Shown: positions 23,256 through 32,898 of the stretch, in pieces
Numbering within the stretch: position 1 is the stretch's first letter
How the letters are laid out: each line of letters opens with the position of its first letter
DNA from: Amycolatopsis rhizosphaerae
Lineage (GTDB): Bacteria > Actinomycetota > Actinomycetes > Mycobacteriales > Pseudonocardiaceae
Assembly: GCF_007713715.1 (NCBI RefSeq)
Contig: NZ_VJWX01000015.1
Location: forward strand, 1-35,195
Direction: 5' to 3'
Length of the DNA stretch: 35,195 nt
Program-made: the position numbers and the translations under genes
Notes under the pieces: generated by a model
Databases searched by the model: none
The model's input: only the letters and a program-made list of their open reading frames with translations
Told to the model about the DNA's origin: nothing

Positions 23256-23777
23256 GTGACCGATTCCTTGCCCTACATCGACCCGTTCGACGACGGTCGC
23301 TCGCTGTCGCGGGCGGCGAGCGACATGGACGAGGCGTCCTCCCTGATCGACGCCGTGTTCCGGCTTGAGCGCGCGGTCTCGAGGATCGGGAATACGCGGC
23401 TGCGGCCGTGGAACATGACGCTGTCCAGCTACACGGCCCTGCGGATACTGGCCAACCGGCCGCACCTCACGCTCGCCCAGTTGTCCCGGCGCTGCTACGC
23501 CCGCCCGCAGACGATGACCCGCATCGTCACTCAGCTGGAGAAGCGCGGTTTCGTCGCCCGTGGCGCGCACCCGGAGAGCGAGCGCGCTCTCTCCCTCGAG
23601 GTCACCAAGGCCGGGCTCGCCGCACTGGAGGAGATGGGCGCCGAGGTGCTCAAGATCAGCGACACGCTCAACGCGGTGCTCGGCCGGAGCGAGATCGTCG
23701 CCGCCGACCGTCAGCTGCGGCAGGCCGCGCTCGTCGTCGAGGGCGAGCTTCGGGAAATGGAGCGTGCCCCGGAGTAA
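23256..23777 (+). CDS. MarR-family transcriptional regulator
   Basis: 173 residues, GTG start. The winged helix-turn-helix is readable: LSSYTALRILANRPHLTLAQLSRR, the recognition helix RPQTMTRIVTQLEKRGFVAR and the wing HPESERALSLEVTKAG. The N-terminal and C-terminal helices would form the dimer interface. It is divergent from the reductase/monooxygenase/ligase operon and very likely represses it from the repeat region at 23172-23223, with release by a pathway ligand (inference from family behaviour). Confidence 0.92.
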   Translation: MTDSLPYIDPFDDGRSLSRAASDMDEASSLIDAVFRLERAVSRIGNTRLRPWNMTLSSYTALRILANRPHLTLAQLSRRCYARPQTMTRIVTQLEKRGFVARGAHPESERALSLEVTKAGLAALEEMGAEVLKISDTLNAVLGRSEIVAADRQLRQAALVVEGELREMERAPE

Positions 23778-23850
23778 TCCCGGCGCCGCGATTTTCCCTG
23801 CTGGCGCAGCGGTTTGACGAAGAAGGCAGCCGGAAGTGCGGTTCGTGGGT

Positions 23851-24519
23851 TCACCCGGAGCCGGCCTGCGAGCCGTCGAGGACGGCGGCGATGCTCTGGG
23901 GTGTCCACGTGCCGAGGGCACCGGGCAGTTCGGCGAGGTAGCCGGCCGCGCGGGTGATGTCCCAGCCGTGCGCGTCGCACAGGCCGGTGGCCAGCATCCG
24001 CAGGTACCCGGCTGAGGGTGCGACGAGTTCGACATCGGTGGCGGACCAGGGCGCGGTGAACGTCAGCATCGGGTGTCCGTTGAGCTCACCGCCGCACAGC
24101 AAGGTTTCGTAGCGGCCTGGACCTAGCTGGACCCGGCCGGTGGCGAGCACGCCGGACAGGTCGAGGTCGCCGTCGGGCTCCCGGTACATCTCCTGGGCGG
24201 CGACATCGGCGAACTGACCCGCGGTGATCAGGTACGCCCGCGCCGGCGTCGTCCCGGGCAACGCCGGATCGTGGAACGCGCGACCGCCACCCCAGACCGG
24301 CGACTCGGTCGCGAAGTAGATCCCACCGGGCAGGTGGCACCCGCGCGTCGCGATGGGCGGGTGCGGGTTCCGGCAGCCCGGAAACCCGCGCTGCGCGCCA
24401 GCGGGTGTCCCGCCTGCGAGGTAGCAGCCGAACCGGGCGGCGTTCATGTTCGAGCCGTAGCTGACGTACCACACCAGCTCCGGCTGTCCGGGCCGTGCCC
24501 CGGTGCTGATGGGTTTCAC
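23851..24519 (-). CDS. Gamma-glutamylcyclotransferase/AIG2-like protein
   Basis: 222 residues, GTG start (24517-24519) after GGGAT. The N-terminal WYVSYGSNMNAARF matches the YGSN substrate-binding loop of the gamma-glutamylcyclotransferase (BtrG/AIG2-like) fold, followed by GGIYFATESPVWGGGRAF and a conserved AYLITAGQF strand. The protein is somewhat longer than typical, with a C-terminal helical extension. Related BtrG removes a gamma-glutamyl protecting group in butirosin biosynthesis, but here no such link is evident. It converges with the MarR gene and sits downstream of the MFS gene. Function unknown. Confidence 0.75.
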   Translation of the reverse strand: MKPISTGARPGQPELVWYVSYGSNMNAARFGCYLAGGTPAGAQRGFPGCRNPHPPIATRGCHLPGGIYFATESPVWGGGRAFHDPALPGTTPARAYLITAGQFADVAAQEMYREPDGDLDLSGVLATGRVQLGPGRYETLLCGGELNGHPMLTFTAPWSATDVELVAPSAGYLRMLATGLCDAHGWDITRAAGYLAELPGALGTWTPQSIAAVLDGSQAGSG

Positions 24520-24585
24520 GATCCCGATTCTGCCCGCCGACCACTTGGAAGAAAACGCTTTCGCCCCGGGACAGCCGCAAGTCGG

Positions 24586-25836
24586 TCAGCGTTGGCCCGA
24601 CTTCTGAGTGGAGGAGGGTGTGGCGTCTGTGGCGTCCGTGGCGTCGTCCGTGTTCGGATGCGGCCCGGCCGCAAGGCGTGGCGCGGTGGGTTCGGGCAGG
24701 GTGCGAAACAGCAGCCAGCACAGGGCCGGCATCAGGATGAGAGGCGCCAAGGCGGTCCGCAGCGAGGTCGCGTCGGCCAGGCTGCCGATGGCGGGGCTGG
24801 CCAGGCCGCCGACGCTGACGGCCAGACCGAGGGTGATCCCGCTGGCGGTGCCGACCCGCGAGGGCAGGTAGTCCTGGCCCAGCGTGACCTGCAGCGAGAA
24901 GGGGACGTACAGGCCGGCCGAGGTCAGGGCCACGAACAGGTACAGGGCCGGGCCCGGCACGAACACCACGCCCGCGACCGCGCCGATCGTGATCAGGTAC
25001 GACCAGCGCGCGACCGCGACCCGGCCCCAGCGGCCCGCCAGTGTCCCGCCCAGCACGGAGCCGACCGCGCCCCCGAGGTAGAGCACGAACAGGGCAACGG
25101 TGCCCACCGCGGTGCTGCCGCCCATCCGCTGCCGGGCGTACAGCGAGAGGAACGCGCTCAGTCCCACGAAGACGATCGAGCGGCACGCCACCGCCAGCGA
25201 CAGCTTCACGAACGAAGCCCTGTCATCCGTTTCGGCCGGCCCCGCCACAGCGGTCCCGGCGGCCTGCCGCGGTCCCAGCGCGCGCAGCACCGGCAGGCAC
25301 AGCACGCTGCCCACGAGCGCGGGCAGCGCCAGCAGCGGTGTCAGGCGCAGCCCACCGGCCCCTACCACCGCGCCGACCATGAGCGGAGCCAGGGCGAAGC
25401 CGAGATTGCCGCCCGTGGAGAACCAGCCCATGGCGCTGTGGCGGCCCTGCCCGGCAATCCGGGCGACCCGCGCGGACTCGGGGTGGTAGGCGGCCACACC
25501 GACCCCGGAGATCGCCACGAACAGCACCGTCAGTCCGTAGGAGCCGCTGACCCCGCTCAGGGCGACGCCCGCACCGCCCAGCAGCGTGCTGACCGGCAGT
25601 AGCCAGGGCATCGCCCGGCGGTCGGTCAAGGCGCCGAACGCCGGTTGCACCACCGAGGACAGCAAGGAAGCGGCCAGCACCATGCCGGAGACAGTGGCGT
25701 AGCCGTAGGCGCGCTCGGCGACGAAGAACGGGACCAGGGACGCCACCGCGCCCTGGTAGACGTCGACGCAGGCGTGTCCGATCGCCAGCAGGCTGATCGA
25801 GGTGTTGCTTCGCATCCCGCCATGGTCCGGGCCCAC
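24586..25836 (-). CDS. MFS transporter (fosmidomycin-resistance Fsr-like)
   Basis: Up to 416 residues from the GTG at 25834-25836. An ATG at 25813-25815 (409 residues) is equally possible, and neither has a well-spaced ribosome site. Twelve hydrophobic segments are visible, with the Fsr-like features HACVDVYQGAVASLVPFFV in TM1, AAYHPESARVARIAG in the TM4 region and GGNLGFALAPLMVG in TM5. The C-terminal tail is hydrophilic with a DATDATDAT repeat. Family members export toxic small molecules or sugars. It is divergently paired with an AraC regulator across 33-54 bases, which suggests inducible efflux. Confidence 0.87.
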   Translation of the reverse strand: MGPDHGGMRSNTSISLLAIGHACVDVYQGAVASLVPFFVAERAYGYATVSGMVLAASLLSSVVQPAFGALTDRRAMPWLLPVSTLLGGAGVALSGVSGSYGLTVLFVAISGVGVAAYHPESARVARIAGQGRHSAMGWFSTGGNLGFALAPLMVGAVVGAGGLRLTPLLALPALVGSVLCLPVLRALGPRQAAGTAVAGPAETDDRASFVKLSLAVACRSIVFVGLSAFLSLYARQRMGGSTAVGTVALFVLYLGGAVGSVLGGTLAGRWGRVAVARWSYLITIGAVAGVVFVPGPALYLFVALTSAGLYVPFSLQVTLGQDYLPSRVGTASGITLGLAVSVGGLASPAIGSLADATSLRTALAPLILMPALCWLLFRTLPEPTAPRLAAGPHPNTDDATDATDATPSSTQKSGQR

Positions 25837-25869
25837 CCTCGTGTCGCGCTTTCAATAAGCTGCCGAACA

Positions 25870-26613
25870 ATGACACAAATCCGCCACACGCCGATCGCTC
25901 CGACGCGCACCCACCGGCTGGCGTCGGGCGGCGTGATCGACGCCCACCGGCACGATGACCACCAGATCGTCTACGCGGGCCGGGGCGTGGTGGCCGTCGC
26001 GACCAGCGCGGGCTCCTGGGTCGCCCCGGGCGACCGCGCCATCTGGGTGCCGGCCGGTACCGTCCACGCCCACCAGGCCCACGGGGAACTCGACCTGCAT
26101 CTGGTGGGGCTGCCCGCGACCGACAACCCGCTCGGCCTGGATGTCCCGACCGTGCTCGCCGTGGGCCCGCTGCTGCGTGAACTGATCATCGCCTACACCC
26201 ACGCCCCCGACGACGACAGCCCCGAGCGCTCCCGGTTGCGCGCGGTGTTGCTCGACCAACTGCGGGCCTGTCCCCAGCAGGCGTTGCACCTGCCCACCCC
26301 GGCTTCGCCCCCGCTGCGCGCGCTGTTCGAGATCCTGCAAGCCGATCCGGCCGACAACCGCACCCTCGCCGAACTCGGCCGTGAGGTCGGCGCCAGCGGC
26401 CGCACCCTTTCCCGGCTGTTCCGCAGCGACCTCGGCATGACCTTCCCCCAGTGGCGCACCCAGTTGCGGCTCCAGCACGCACTGGTCCTGCTGGCCGAGA
26501 AGGAATCGGTCACGACGGTGGCCCACCGGTGCGGCTGGTCGTCGGCCAGCGCGTTCATCGCTGTCTTCCGCCGCACCTTCGGCCACACCCCGGGCTCCCA
26601 TCCGGCAGATTGA
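25870..26613 (+). CDS. AraC-family regulator with N-terminal cupin (NimR-like)
   Basis: 247 residues from the ATG at 25870; upstream in-frame codons would overlap the divergent transporter. The N-terminal cupin has IDAHRHDDHQIVYAGRG and WVAPGDRAIWVPAGTVHA. The C-terminal two-HTH AraC domain includes LAELGREVGASGRTLSRLFRSDLG and VTTVAHRCGWSSASAFIAVFRRTFGHTPG. The overall layout resembles E. coli NimR (YeaM), which controls an adjacent MFS exporter. By analogy it probably activates or represses the transporter at 24586-25836 (inference). Confidence 0.9.
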   Translation: MTQIRHTPIAPTRTHRLASGGVIDAHRHDDHQIVYAGRGVVAVATSAGSWVAPGDRAIWVPAGTVHAHQAHGELDLHLVGLPATDNPLGLDVPTVLAVGPLLRELIIAYTHAPDDDSPERSRLRAVLLDQLRACPQQALHLPTPASPPLRALFEILQADPADNRTLAELGREVGASGRTLSRLFRSDLGMTFPQWRTQLRLQHALVLLAEKESVTTVAHRCGWSSASAFIAVFRRTFGHTPGSHPAD

Positions 26614-26788
26614 CCGGCTCGTGGCCTGCCGCCACTCGGCGGGGCGTGGTGATCGTCCACGTGTTCACGGAAACAGCGCGGCCGACGGTGGTCCGGACCA
26701 GCTGATCGTCAGTGACCACGACCTCTCCGATCGCCCGGCGTTATCTTGTGTCTGAGCGAATCAGCACGGGCACCGTCCGTGATCCTTT

Positions 26789-26802
26789 ACTACCTTGGTA
26801 GT
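26789..26802. promoter_or_regulatory. Palindrome ACTACC-TT-GGTAGT upstream of peptide importer operon
   Basis: Perfect six-base arms with a two-base centre, about 120 bases before the substrate-binding protein start. It is the only strong symmetric element found in the 307-base gap 26614-26920, apart from a weak CCGCC-ACTC-GGCGG stem at 26629-26642 just after the AraC gene. It is probably an operator for the importer operon. The cognate regulator is not identifiable here. Confidence 0.5.
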
Positions 26803-26920
26803 GCTCTTTCCGGGTGAAGGAAAATGTTCGTCACTCATTCGCAACCCCGCGATCTGGTGAAAAAGTGCCGGTTCCCGATACCGTGCGTCTCACTTTTCGG
26901 AACTCGAGACGGGGTGGAAC

Positions 26921-28543
26921 ATGTGGGGTTCACGCAGATTCTGGGGAGCCGCTGCGGTGGTGACGACCTTGTCATTGGTACTCACCGCGTGCGGCGGTGG
27001 GTCCGGCAGGAGCGGGTCGTCCGGTGAGGCGGATCCGAACGGGACCTTCACCGTCTATGGCACCGAACCGCAGAACACGCTGATCCCCACGAACACCAAC
27101 GAGCTCGGCGGCTCGAAGGCCGTCGACCCGATGTTCTCCGAATTGGTCGCCTACCGGGGTGACAACGCCCAGCCGTACAACCAGATGGCTGAGTCGATTA
27201 CCACGACCGATTCGAAGGTCTACGACATCAAGATCAAGCAGGGCTGGAAGTTCCACGACGGAACCGAGGTCAAGGCCAAGAACTTCGTGGACGCCTGGAA
27301 CTACGGCGCCTACGCGCCCAACGGCCAGATCAACAGCACCTTCTTCGAGAACATCCAGGGGTATGACGACGTCCACCCGGCCGACGAGAACGCCAAGCCC
27401 GCGACGGACAAAATGTCCGGCCTGGTCGTGAAGGGCGACTACGAGTTCGAGGTAACGCTCAAGGCGCCGTTCTCGGTGTTCACCACCAAGATCGGCTACA
27501 CGGCCTTCGCGCCGCTGCCGGACGTGTTCTTCAAGGACCCGAAGGCCTTCGCCGCGCACCCGATCGGCAACGGCCCGATGAAGTTCGTGAGCCGCACGCC
27601 CAACGTGGACATCAGGCTGACCCGCTTCGACGACTACCAGGGCCAGGACAAGGTCAAGTTCAAGGATCTGGTCGTCAAGATCTACGCGAGTCAGGAGACC
27701 GCATACCAGGACCTGCTGAGCAACCGGGTCGACTTCATCGAGACGCTCCCGCCTTCGGCGCTTGCCGGCAACAAGTACAAGGCCGACCTGAAGAACAACC
27801 TGGTCATCGGCAACCTGCTCGCCATCAGCGCCATCGCGGTCCCGTACTACGTGCCGGGTTATAACAACCCCGACCTGCGTAAGGCCATCTCGATGGCGAT
27901 CGACCGCACGCAGATCACCAAGACCGTCATGAACGACACCTACGTGCCCGCGGACGGTTACGTCTCGCAGGGCATCGCCGGGTACCGGCCCGGTGTCTGC
28001 CAGTTCTGCAAGTTCGACCCGGCGGCGGCCAAGGCCGCGTTCCAGCGGTCCGGCTTCAAGGGCAAGCTCACCATCGCCTCGAATGCCGACGGTGGCCGCA
28101 AGGAGCCGCTCGTGGCCGCGTGCAACAGCATCAAGAACGTGCTCGGCGTCGAGTGCGACTTCGTGCCGGCGACGGACTTCGGCCAGTGGCGCAGCATCGT
28201 GACCGGGCACAAGCTGACCGGCATGGGCCGTTCCGACTGGTCCGCGGACTACCCGTCGATCGAGGACTTCCTCAACCCGATCTACCGCACGGGTGCCTCG
28301 TCCAACGACTCGACCTACTCCAACCCGGCCGTCGACAACCTCCTGAAGCAGGCCGATTCCACGGCGGACAAGGACGCCGCGATCAGGATCTACCAGCAGG
28401 CCGAGGACCTCATCGCCCAGGACCTGCCCTCGATCCCGGTGTGGGACGAGAAGGGTGTGGCCGCGAAGTCCGACCACGTCAAGACCGTGACGCTCGACTT
28501 CCGCCGCCGCGCCGACTACTCGTCGGTCGAGGTCACCAAGTGA
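26921..28543 (+). CDS. ABC peptide/solute-binding lipoprotein (SBP family 5, DppA/OppA-like)
   Basis: 540 residues. The N-terminal signal is short, with positive residues followed by a hydrophobic run and the lipobox LTAC (Cys 24), then a Gly/Ser linker, indicating an extracytoplasmic lipoprotein. Family-5 features include MFSELVAY, IKIKQGWKFHDGTEVKAKNFVDAW and the later PDLRKAISMAIDR. It should deliver oligopeptides or similar cationic or peptide-like solutes to the permeases encoded downstream. Start chosen at ATG 26921 with a GGGGTGGA ribosome site. A pair of Cys residues in PGVCQFCKF (about 360-370) is unusual for an exported actinobacterial binding protein but not diagnostic. Confidence 0.93.
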   Translation: MWGSRRFWGAAAVVTTLSLVLTACGGGSGRSGSSGEADPNGTFTVYGTEPQNTLIPTNTNELGGSKAVDPMFSELVAYRGDNAQPYNQMAESITTTDSKVYDIKIKQGWKFHDGTEVKAKNFVDAWNYGAYAPNGQINSTFFENIQGYDDVHPADENAKPATDKMSGLVVKGDYEFEVTLKAPFSVFTTKIGYTAFAPLPDVFFKDPKAFAAHPIGNGPMKFVSRTPNVDIRLTRFDDYQGQDKVKFKDLVVKIYASQETAYQDLLSNRVDFIETLPPSALAGNKYKADLKNNLVIGNLLAISAIAVPYYVPGYNNPDLRKAISMAIDRTQITKTVMNDTYVPADGYVSQGIAGYRPGVCQFCKFDPAAAKAAFQRSGFKGKLTIASNADGGRKEPLVAACNSIKNVLGVECDFVPATDFGQWRSIVTGHKLTGMGRSDWSADYPSIEDFLNPIYRTGASSNDSTYSNPAVDNLLKQADSTADKDAAIRIYQQAEDLIAQDLPSIPVWDEKGVAAKSDHVKTVTLDFRRRADYSSVEVTK

Positions 28544-28579
28544 CGCGCTGATCGACGTTCCCGCCACCAGGGCAGCCGG

Positions 28580-28602
28580 GGACCGTCCCAGCCGGACGGT
28601 CC
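28580..28602 (+). terminator. Strong hairpin in dppA-like/dppB-like intergenic gap
   Basis: Perfect nine-base stem GGACCGTCC/GGACGGTCC with a five-base loop, in the 95 bases between binding-protein and permease genes. There is no U-run. Such elements commonly stabilise the upstream mRNA or attenuate readthrough, giving more binding protein than permease. Confidence 0.65.
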
Positions 28603-28638
28603 GCGGCTCGCCCGGCGCGCACTCCTAGGAAGTAGCGC

Positions 28639-29565
28639 ATGATTCGTTACGTGCTGCGACGCCTGCTCCAGCTGATCCCGGTGTTCTTCGGAACCACCTT
28701 CCTGATCTACGCACTGGTCTGGGCAGTCCCCGGCGACCCCTTCTCCGGCAAATGCGGTCAGACGGCCTGCCCCCAGGCCTACATCGACCTCATGACCGAG
28801 AAGTTCCACCTGAACGACAACCTGATCGTCCAGTACTTCAAGTACCTGGGGAGCCTCTTCGCCGGCGACTGGGGCGAGACCTTCAACGGCAACTCCGTCG
28901 GCGAGCTGATCGGCAACTCGTACCCGATCACGCTGCGCCTGGCACTCGTCGCGGTGCTCATCGAGGCCGTCATCGGGGTGACCGCGGGTGTGCTCACCGG
29001 CCTGCGCGGCAAGGGTTTTCTCGACAACCTGGTGCTGGTCTCCACCACGTTCCTGATCTCGCTCCCGGTGTTCGTCACCGCGATCGTGCTGCAGATCGTG
29101 CTGGGCACGGAGCTCGGCATCATCGGCACGAGCGTGTCGAACGACCCCTCCTTCGGCGAGCTGATCGTCCCCGGCATCGCACTCGGCAGCCTTTCCATGG
29201 CCTACGTCGCGAGACTGACGAGAACGTCGATCGCGGAGAACCGCCACGCCGACTACATCCGCACGGCCATCGCGAAGGGGCAGCCGGACAGCCGGGTGGT
29301 GGGCATCCACCTGCTGCGCAACTCGGTGATCCCGGTGCTCACCTTCCTCGGCGTCGACCTCGGCTCGCTGATGGGCGGCGCGATCGTGACCGAGGGCGTG
29401 TTCAACATCAACGGGCTCGGCGGCCTCATCTTCCGCGGCATCCAGAACCGGGAGAGCGCCACCGTGACCGGCGTCGTGGTGCTGCTCGTGCTGGTGTACC
29501 TGCTGATGAGCCTGATCGTGGACCTGCTCTACGCCGTTCTCGACCCAAGGATCCGTTATGACTGA
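28639..29565 (+). CDS. ABC peptide importer permease, DppB/OppB type
   Basis: 308 residues, ATG with AGGAAG upstream. Six membrane segments, starting with YVLRRLLQLIPVFFGTTFLIYALV. The loop with Cys-rich GKCGQTACPQ is extracytoplasmic and may hold a disulfide. The EAA-type coupling loop reads DYIRTAIAKGQPDSRVVGIHLLRNSVIP, typical of OppB-family permeases. The C-terminus overlaps the next permease gene by eight bases. Confidence 0.93.
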   Translation: MIRYVLRRLLQLIPVFFGTTFLIYALVWAVPGDPFSGKCGQTACPQAYIDLMTEKFHLNDNLIVQYFKYLGSLFAGDWGETFNGNSVGELIGNSYPITLRLALVAVLIEAVIGVTAGVLTGLRGKGFLDNLVLVSTTFLISLPVFVTAIVLQIVLGTELGIIGTSVSNDPSFGELIVPGIALGSLSMAYVARLTRTSIAENRHADYIRTAIAKGQPDSRVVGIHLLRNSVIPVLTFLGVDLGSLMGGAIVTEGVFNINGLGGLIFRGIQNRESATVTGVVVLLVLVYLLMSLIVDLLYAVLDPRIRYD

Positions 29566-30529
29566 ACCCAACCTCGTCGGAGGCGGGGGCAGCGGAGTCG
29601 CTGACGCGGTGGAGCTGTCACGCATCAGTGACTCCGCCGACTCCGAGACCGAGACGAAGAAGCCCCGCAGCCTGTGGGGCGACGCGTGGCGCCAGCTGCG
29701 CCGCAAGCCCACCTTCGTGATCTCCGCGGGAATCATCGTGCTCGTGGTGCTCATCGCCATCGCGCCCGGCCTGTTCTCCCACCGTGAAGCCGGCTTCAGC
29801 GACCTGACGAAGGCCAATCAGGGCCCGTCGGCCGACGCGTGGTTCGGCTACGACAACCAGGGCTACGACGTGTACGCCCGCACCATCTACGGCGCGCGGG
29901 CCTCGCTGCTGGTCGGCGTGTTCGCGACGATCCTGACTGTGCTCTTCGGGTCGCTGGTCGGCATCATCGCCGGTTACCACGGCCGGCTGATCGACAGCCT
30001 GCTCTCGCGGCTGGGCGACATCTTCGCCGGGCTGCCCTTCGTGCTCGGCGCGATCGTGATCCTCACGACGTTCAACGCGCCGGGCTCCAGCCCCGGCGCG
30101 GTCACGATCATCGTGCAGGTGGTCTGCTCCATCGCGGTGCTGACCTGGCCGGTCGCCATGCGCATCATGCGCTCGGCCACCCTCGTCGCGAAGCAACTCG
30201 ACTACGTGAAGGCCGCCCGTGCGCTCGGCGCCGGTACCCCGCGCATCGTGTTCCGGCACCTGCTGCCCAACACACTCGCCCCGGTGCTGGTGTATGCCAC
30301 CATCGCGCTGGGCGCGGCGATCGGCGCCGAAGCGACGCTGGCGTACCTCGGTATCGGTGTGCGGCCGCCGGTGATCTCGTGGGGCGTGATGATCAGCGAT
30401 TCGCGCGACTACTTCCGGGCCGACCCGCACATGCTCCTGTTCCCCGGTGCGTTCGTCACCCTCACCGTGCTCGCGTTCGTGATGCTCGGCGACGGGATCC
30501 GCGACGCGCTCGACCCGAAGTCGAGGTAG
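29558..30529 (+). CDS. ABC peptide importer permease, DppC/OppC type
   Basis: 323 residues. A hydrophilic N-terminus (about 55 residues) precedes the characteristic WRQLRRKPTFVISAGIIVLVVLIAIAPGLF first membrane segment. The DVYARTIYGARASLLVGVFAT segment and the EAA loop DYVKAARALGAGTPRIVFRHLLPNTLAPVLVY are standard for OppC-type permeases. The start overlaps the previous gene by eight bases; six bases separate its stop from the ATPase gene. Confidence 0.93.
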   Translation: MTEPNLVGGGGSGVADAVELSRISDSADSETETKKPRSLWGDAWRQLRRKPTFVISAGIIVLVVLIAIAPGLFSHREAGFSDLTKANQGPSADAWFGYDNQGYDVYARTIYGARASLLVGVFATILTVLFGSLVGIIAGYHGRLIDSLLSRLGDIFAGLPFVLGAIVILTTFNAPGSSPGAVTIIVQVVCSIAVLTWPVAMRIMRSATLVAKQLDYVKAARALGAGTPRIVFRHLLPNTLAPVLVYATIALGAAIGAEATLAYLGIGVRPPVISWGVMISDSRDYFRADPHMLLFPGAFVTLTVLAFVMLGDGIRDALDPKSR

Positions 30530-30535
30530 CGGCCG

Positions 30536-31529
<994 letters not shown>

Positions 31530-31537
<8 letters not shown>

Positions 31538-32528
31538 GCCGATCCTGAGTGTGCGGAACCTGGTCAAGCACTTCCCCGTGCGCCAGGGAGTGCTGTTCAA
31601 GCGCACCGTCGGGCAGGTCAAGGCCGTGGACGGGGTGTCGTTCGATCTGCTGCCGGGCGAGACGCTCGGTGTCGTGGGCGAATCGGGCTGCGGCAAGTCG
31701 ACGCTCGCGCAGGTGCTGATGCGGCTCGAAGAGCCGACCGGCGGCGGGGCGGCGTTCGAGGGCCGCGACATCTTCAAGCTGCGCGGCGCCGAGCTGCGGC
31801 AGCTGCGGCGCGAGATCCAGATCGTGCTGCAGGACCCGTACACGTCGCTGAACCCGCGGATGACCGTCGGCGACATTGTCGGCGAACCGTTCGAGATCCA
31901 CACCGAGGTGGCGCCGAAGGGTTCGCGCGCGCGGAAGGTGCGTGAGCTGCTGGAGGTGGTGGGGCTCAACCCCGAGCACCTCAACCGCTACCCGCACCAG
32001 TTCTCCGGTGGGCAGCGCCAGCGCATCGGCATCGCGCGGGCGCTCGCGCTGCGTCCGAAGGTGATCATCTGCGACGAGCCGGTGTCCGCTTTGGACGTCT
32101 CGATCCAGGCGCAGGTGATGAACCTGCTCGGTGAGCTGCAGGGGGAGTTCGGACTCTCCTACGTGTTCATCGCGCACGACCTGTCCGTGGTCCGGCACCT
32201 GTCCACGCGCGTGGCGGTGATGTACCTGGGCAAGATCGTGGAGATCGGCACCGAGGAGGAGATCTACGAGCGGCCCTCGCACCCGTACACGCAGGCGCTG
32301 CTCTCGGCGGTCCCGGTCGCCGACCCGGAGGTGCGCGGGCAGCGGCAGGTGATCCGGCTGGAGGGCGATGTGCCGAGCCCGCTCGACCCGCCCTCGGGCT
32401 GCCGTTTCCGCACGCGATGCTGGAAGGCGCAGGATGTCTGCGCCGCCGAGGTGCCGGAGCTGGAACCGCGCGCCGACGGGCACCTCTCGGCGTGTCACTT
32501 CGCGGAAGCCCGGTCCGTGGTTCCCTGA
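31530..32528 (+). CDS. ABC peptide importer ATPase, DppF/OppF type
   Basis: 332 residues from the GTG at 31530. A longer in-frame frame (from 31494) lies inside the preceding gene and adds no family sequence. Walker [11 protein letters not shown]-loop [12 protein letters not shown], signature [15 protein letters not shown], Walker [13 protein letters not shown] and H-loop IAHDLS are intact. The C-terminus contains [18 protein letters not shown], the Cys-containing extension of this subfamily. It is the last gene of the importer operon. Confidence 0.95.
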
Positions 32529-32567
32529 CCGCGGTCGGGTTCCTCCTTCTGAAGTCCTGGAAGCGGC

Positions 32568-32600
32568 GCGGCCGCGGGGCCGGAAAGGCCCCGCAGCCGC
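32568..32600 (+). terminator. Terminator-like hairpin after the importer operon
   Basis: Eight-base perfect stem GCGGGGCC/GGCCCCGC with loop GGAAA, extended below one mismatch by GCGGC/GCCGC. It lies 40 bases after the last ATPase stop. There is no U-tail, which is common in high-GC actinomycetes. Confidence 0.75.
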
Positions 32601-32639
32601 GGCATGAGCGCCGTCTCCGAGTGTGTCGGCGACCGCCAC

Positions 32640-32861
32640 CGAACGGGCTTCCCCGGATTCGGACGTCTGGTGGAGGTCCCGGCGGAAACGTTTCTTGATC
32701 GTCGCGACGGCTACGACGGTCACGATCGCCGTGCCGAGGACGTACCGCGCCACCGACCAGGCGCTACCGGTCGCGGCGAGCAGCGCGGTCATGATGAACG
32801 GGGCGAGACCACCTGCGAAGACGGAGGCGAACTGGTACCGGGCGAGGCGCCGAGTAGTCAC
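32640..32861 (-). pseudogene. Remnant C-terminus of an MHS-family MFS transporter
   Basis: On the minus strand, from about 32861 down to about 32670, the frame reads YQFASVFAGGLAPFIMTALL and continues with a second hydrophobic segment ending IKKRFRRDL. This matches the last two membrane segments of metabolite:H+ symporter (MHS) MFS proteins, which usually read YQLASxxGGGLAPxIATALL. There is no upstream transporter body: the frame starts next to the GH9 gene end. It is a truncated, probably non-functional fragment; its 3' boundary is vague. Confidence 0.65.
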
Positions 32862-32898
32862 GGGGTGAGACGGTCTCTCCCCGTAGTGCGGACTGTGG

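Noticed and set aside
26824-27027. 67-codon plus-strand frame overlapping the binding-protein start
   Set aside because: It overlaps the signal peptide in another frame and has no recognisable features.
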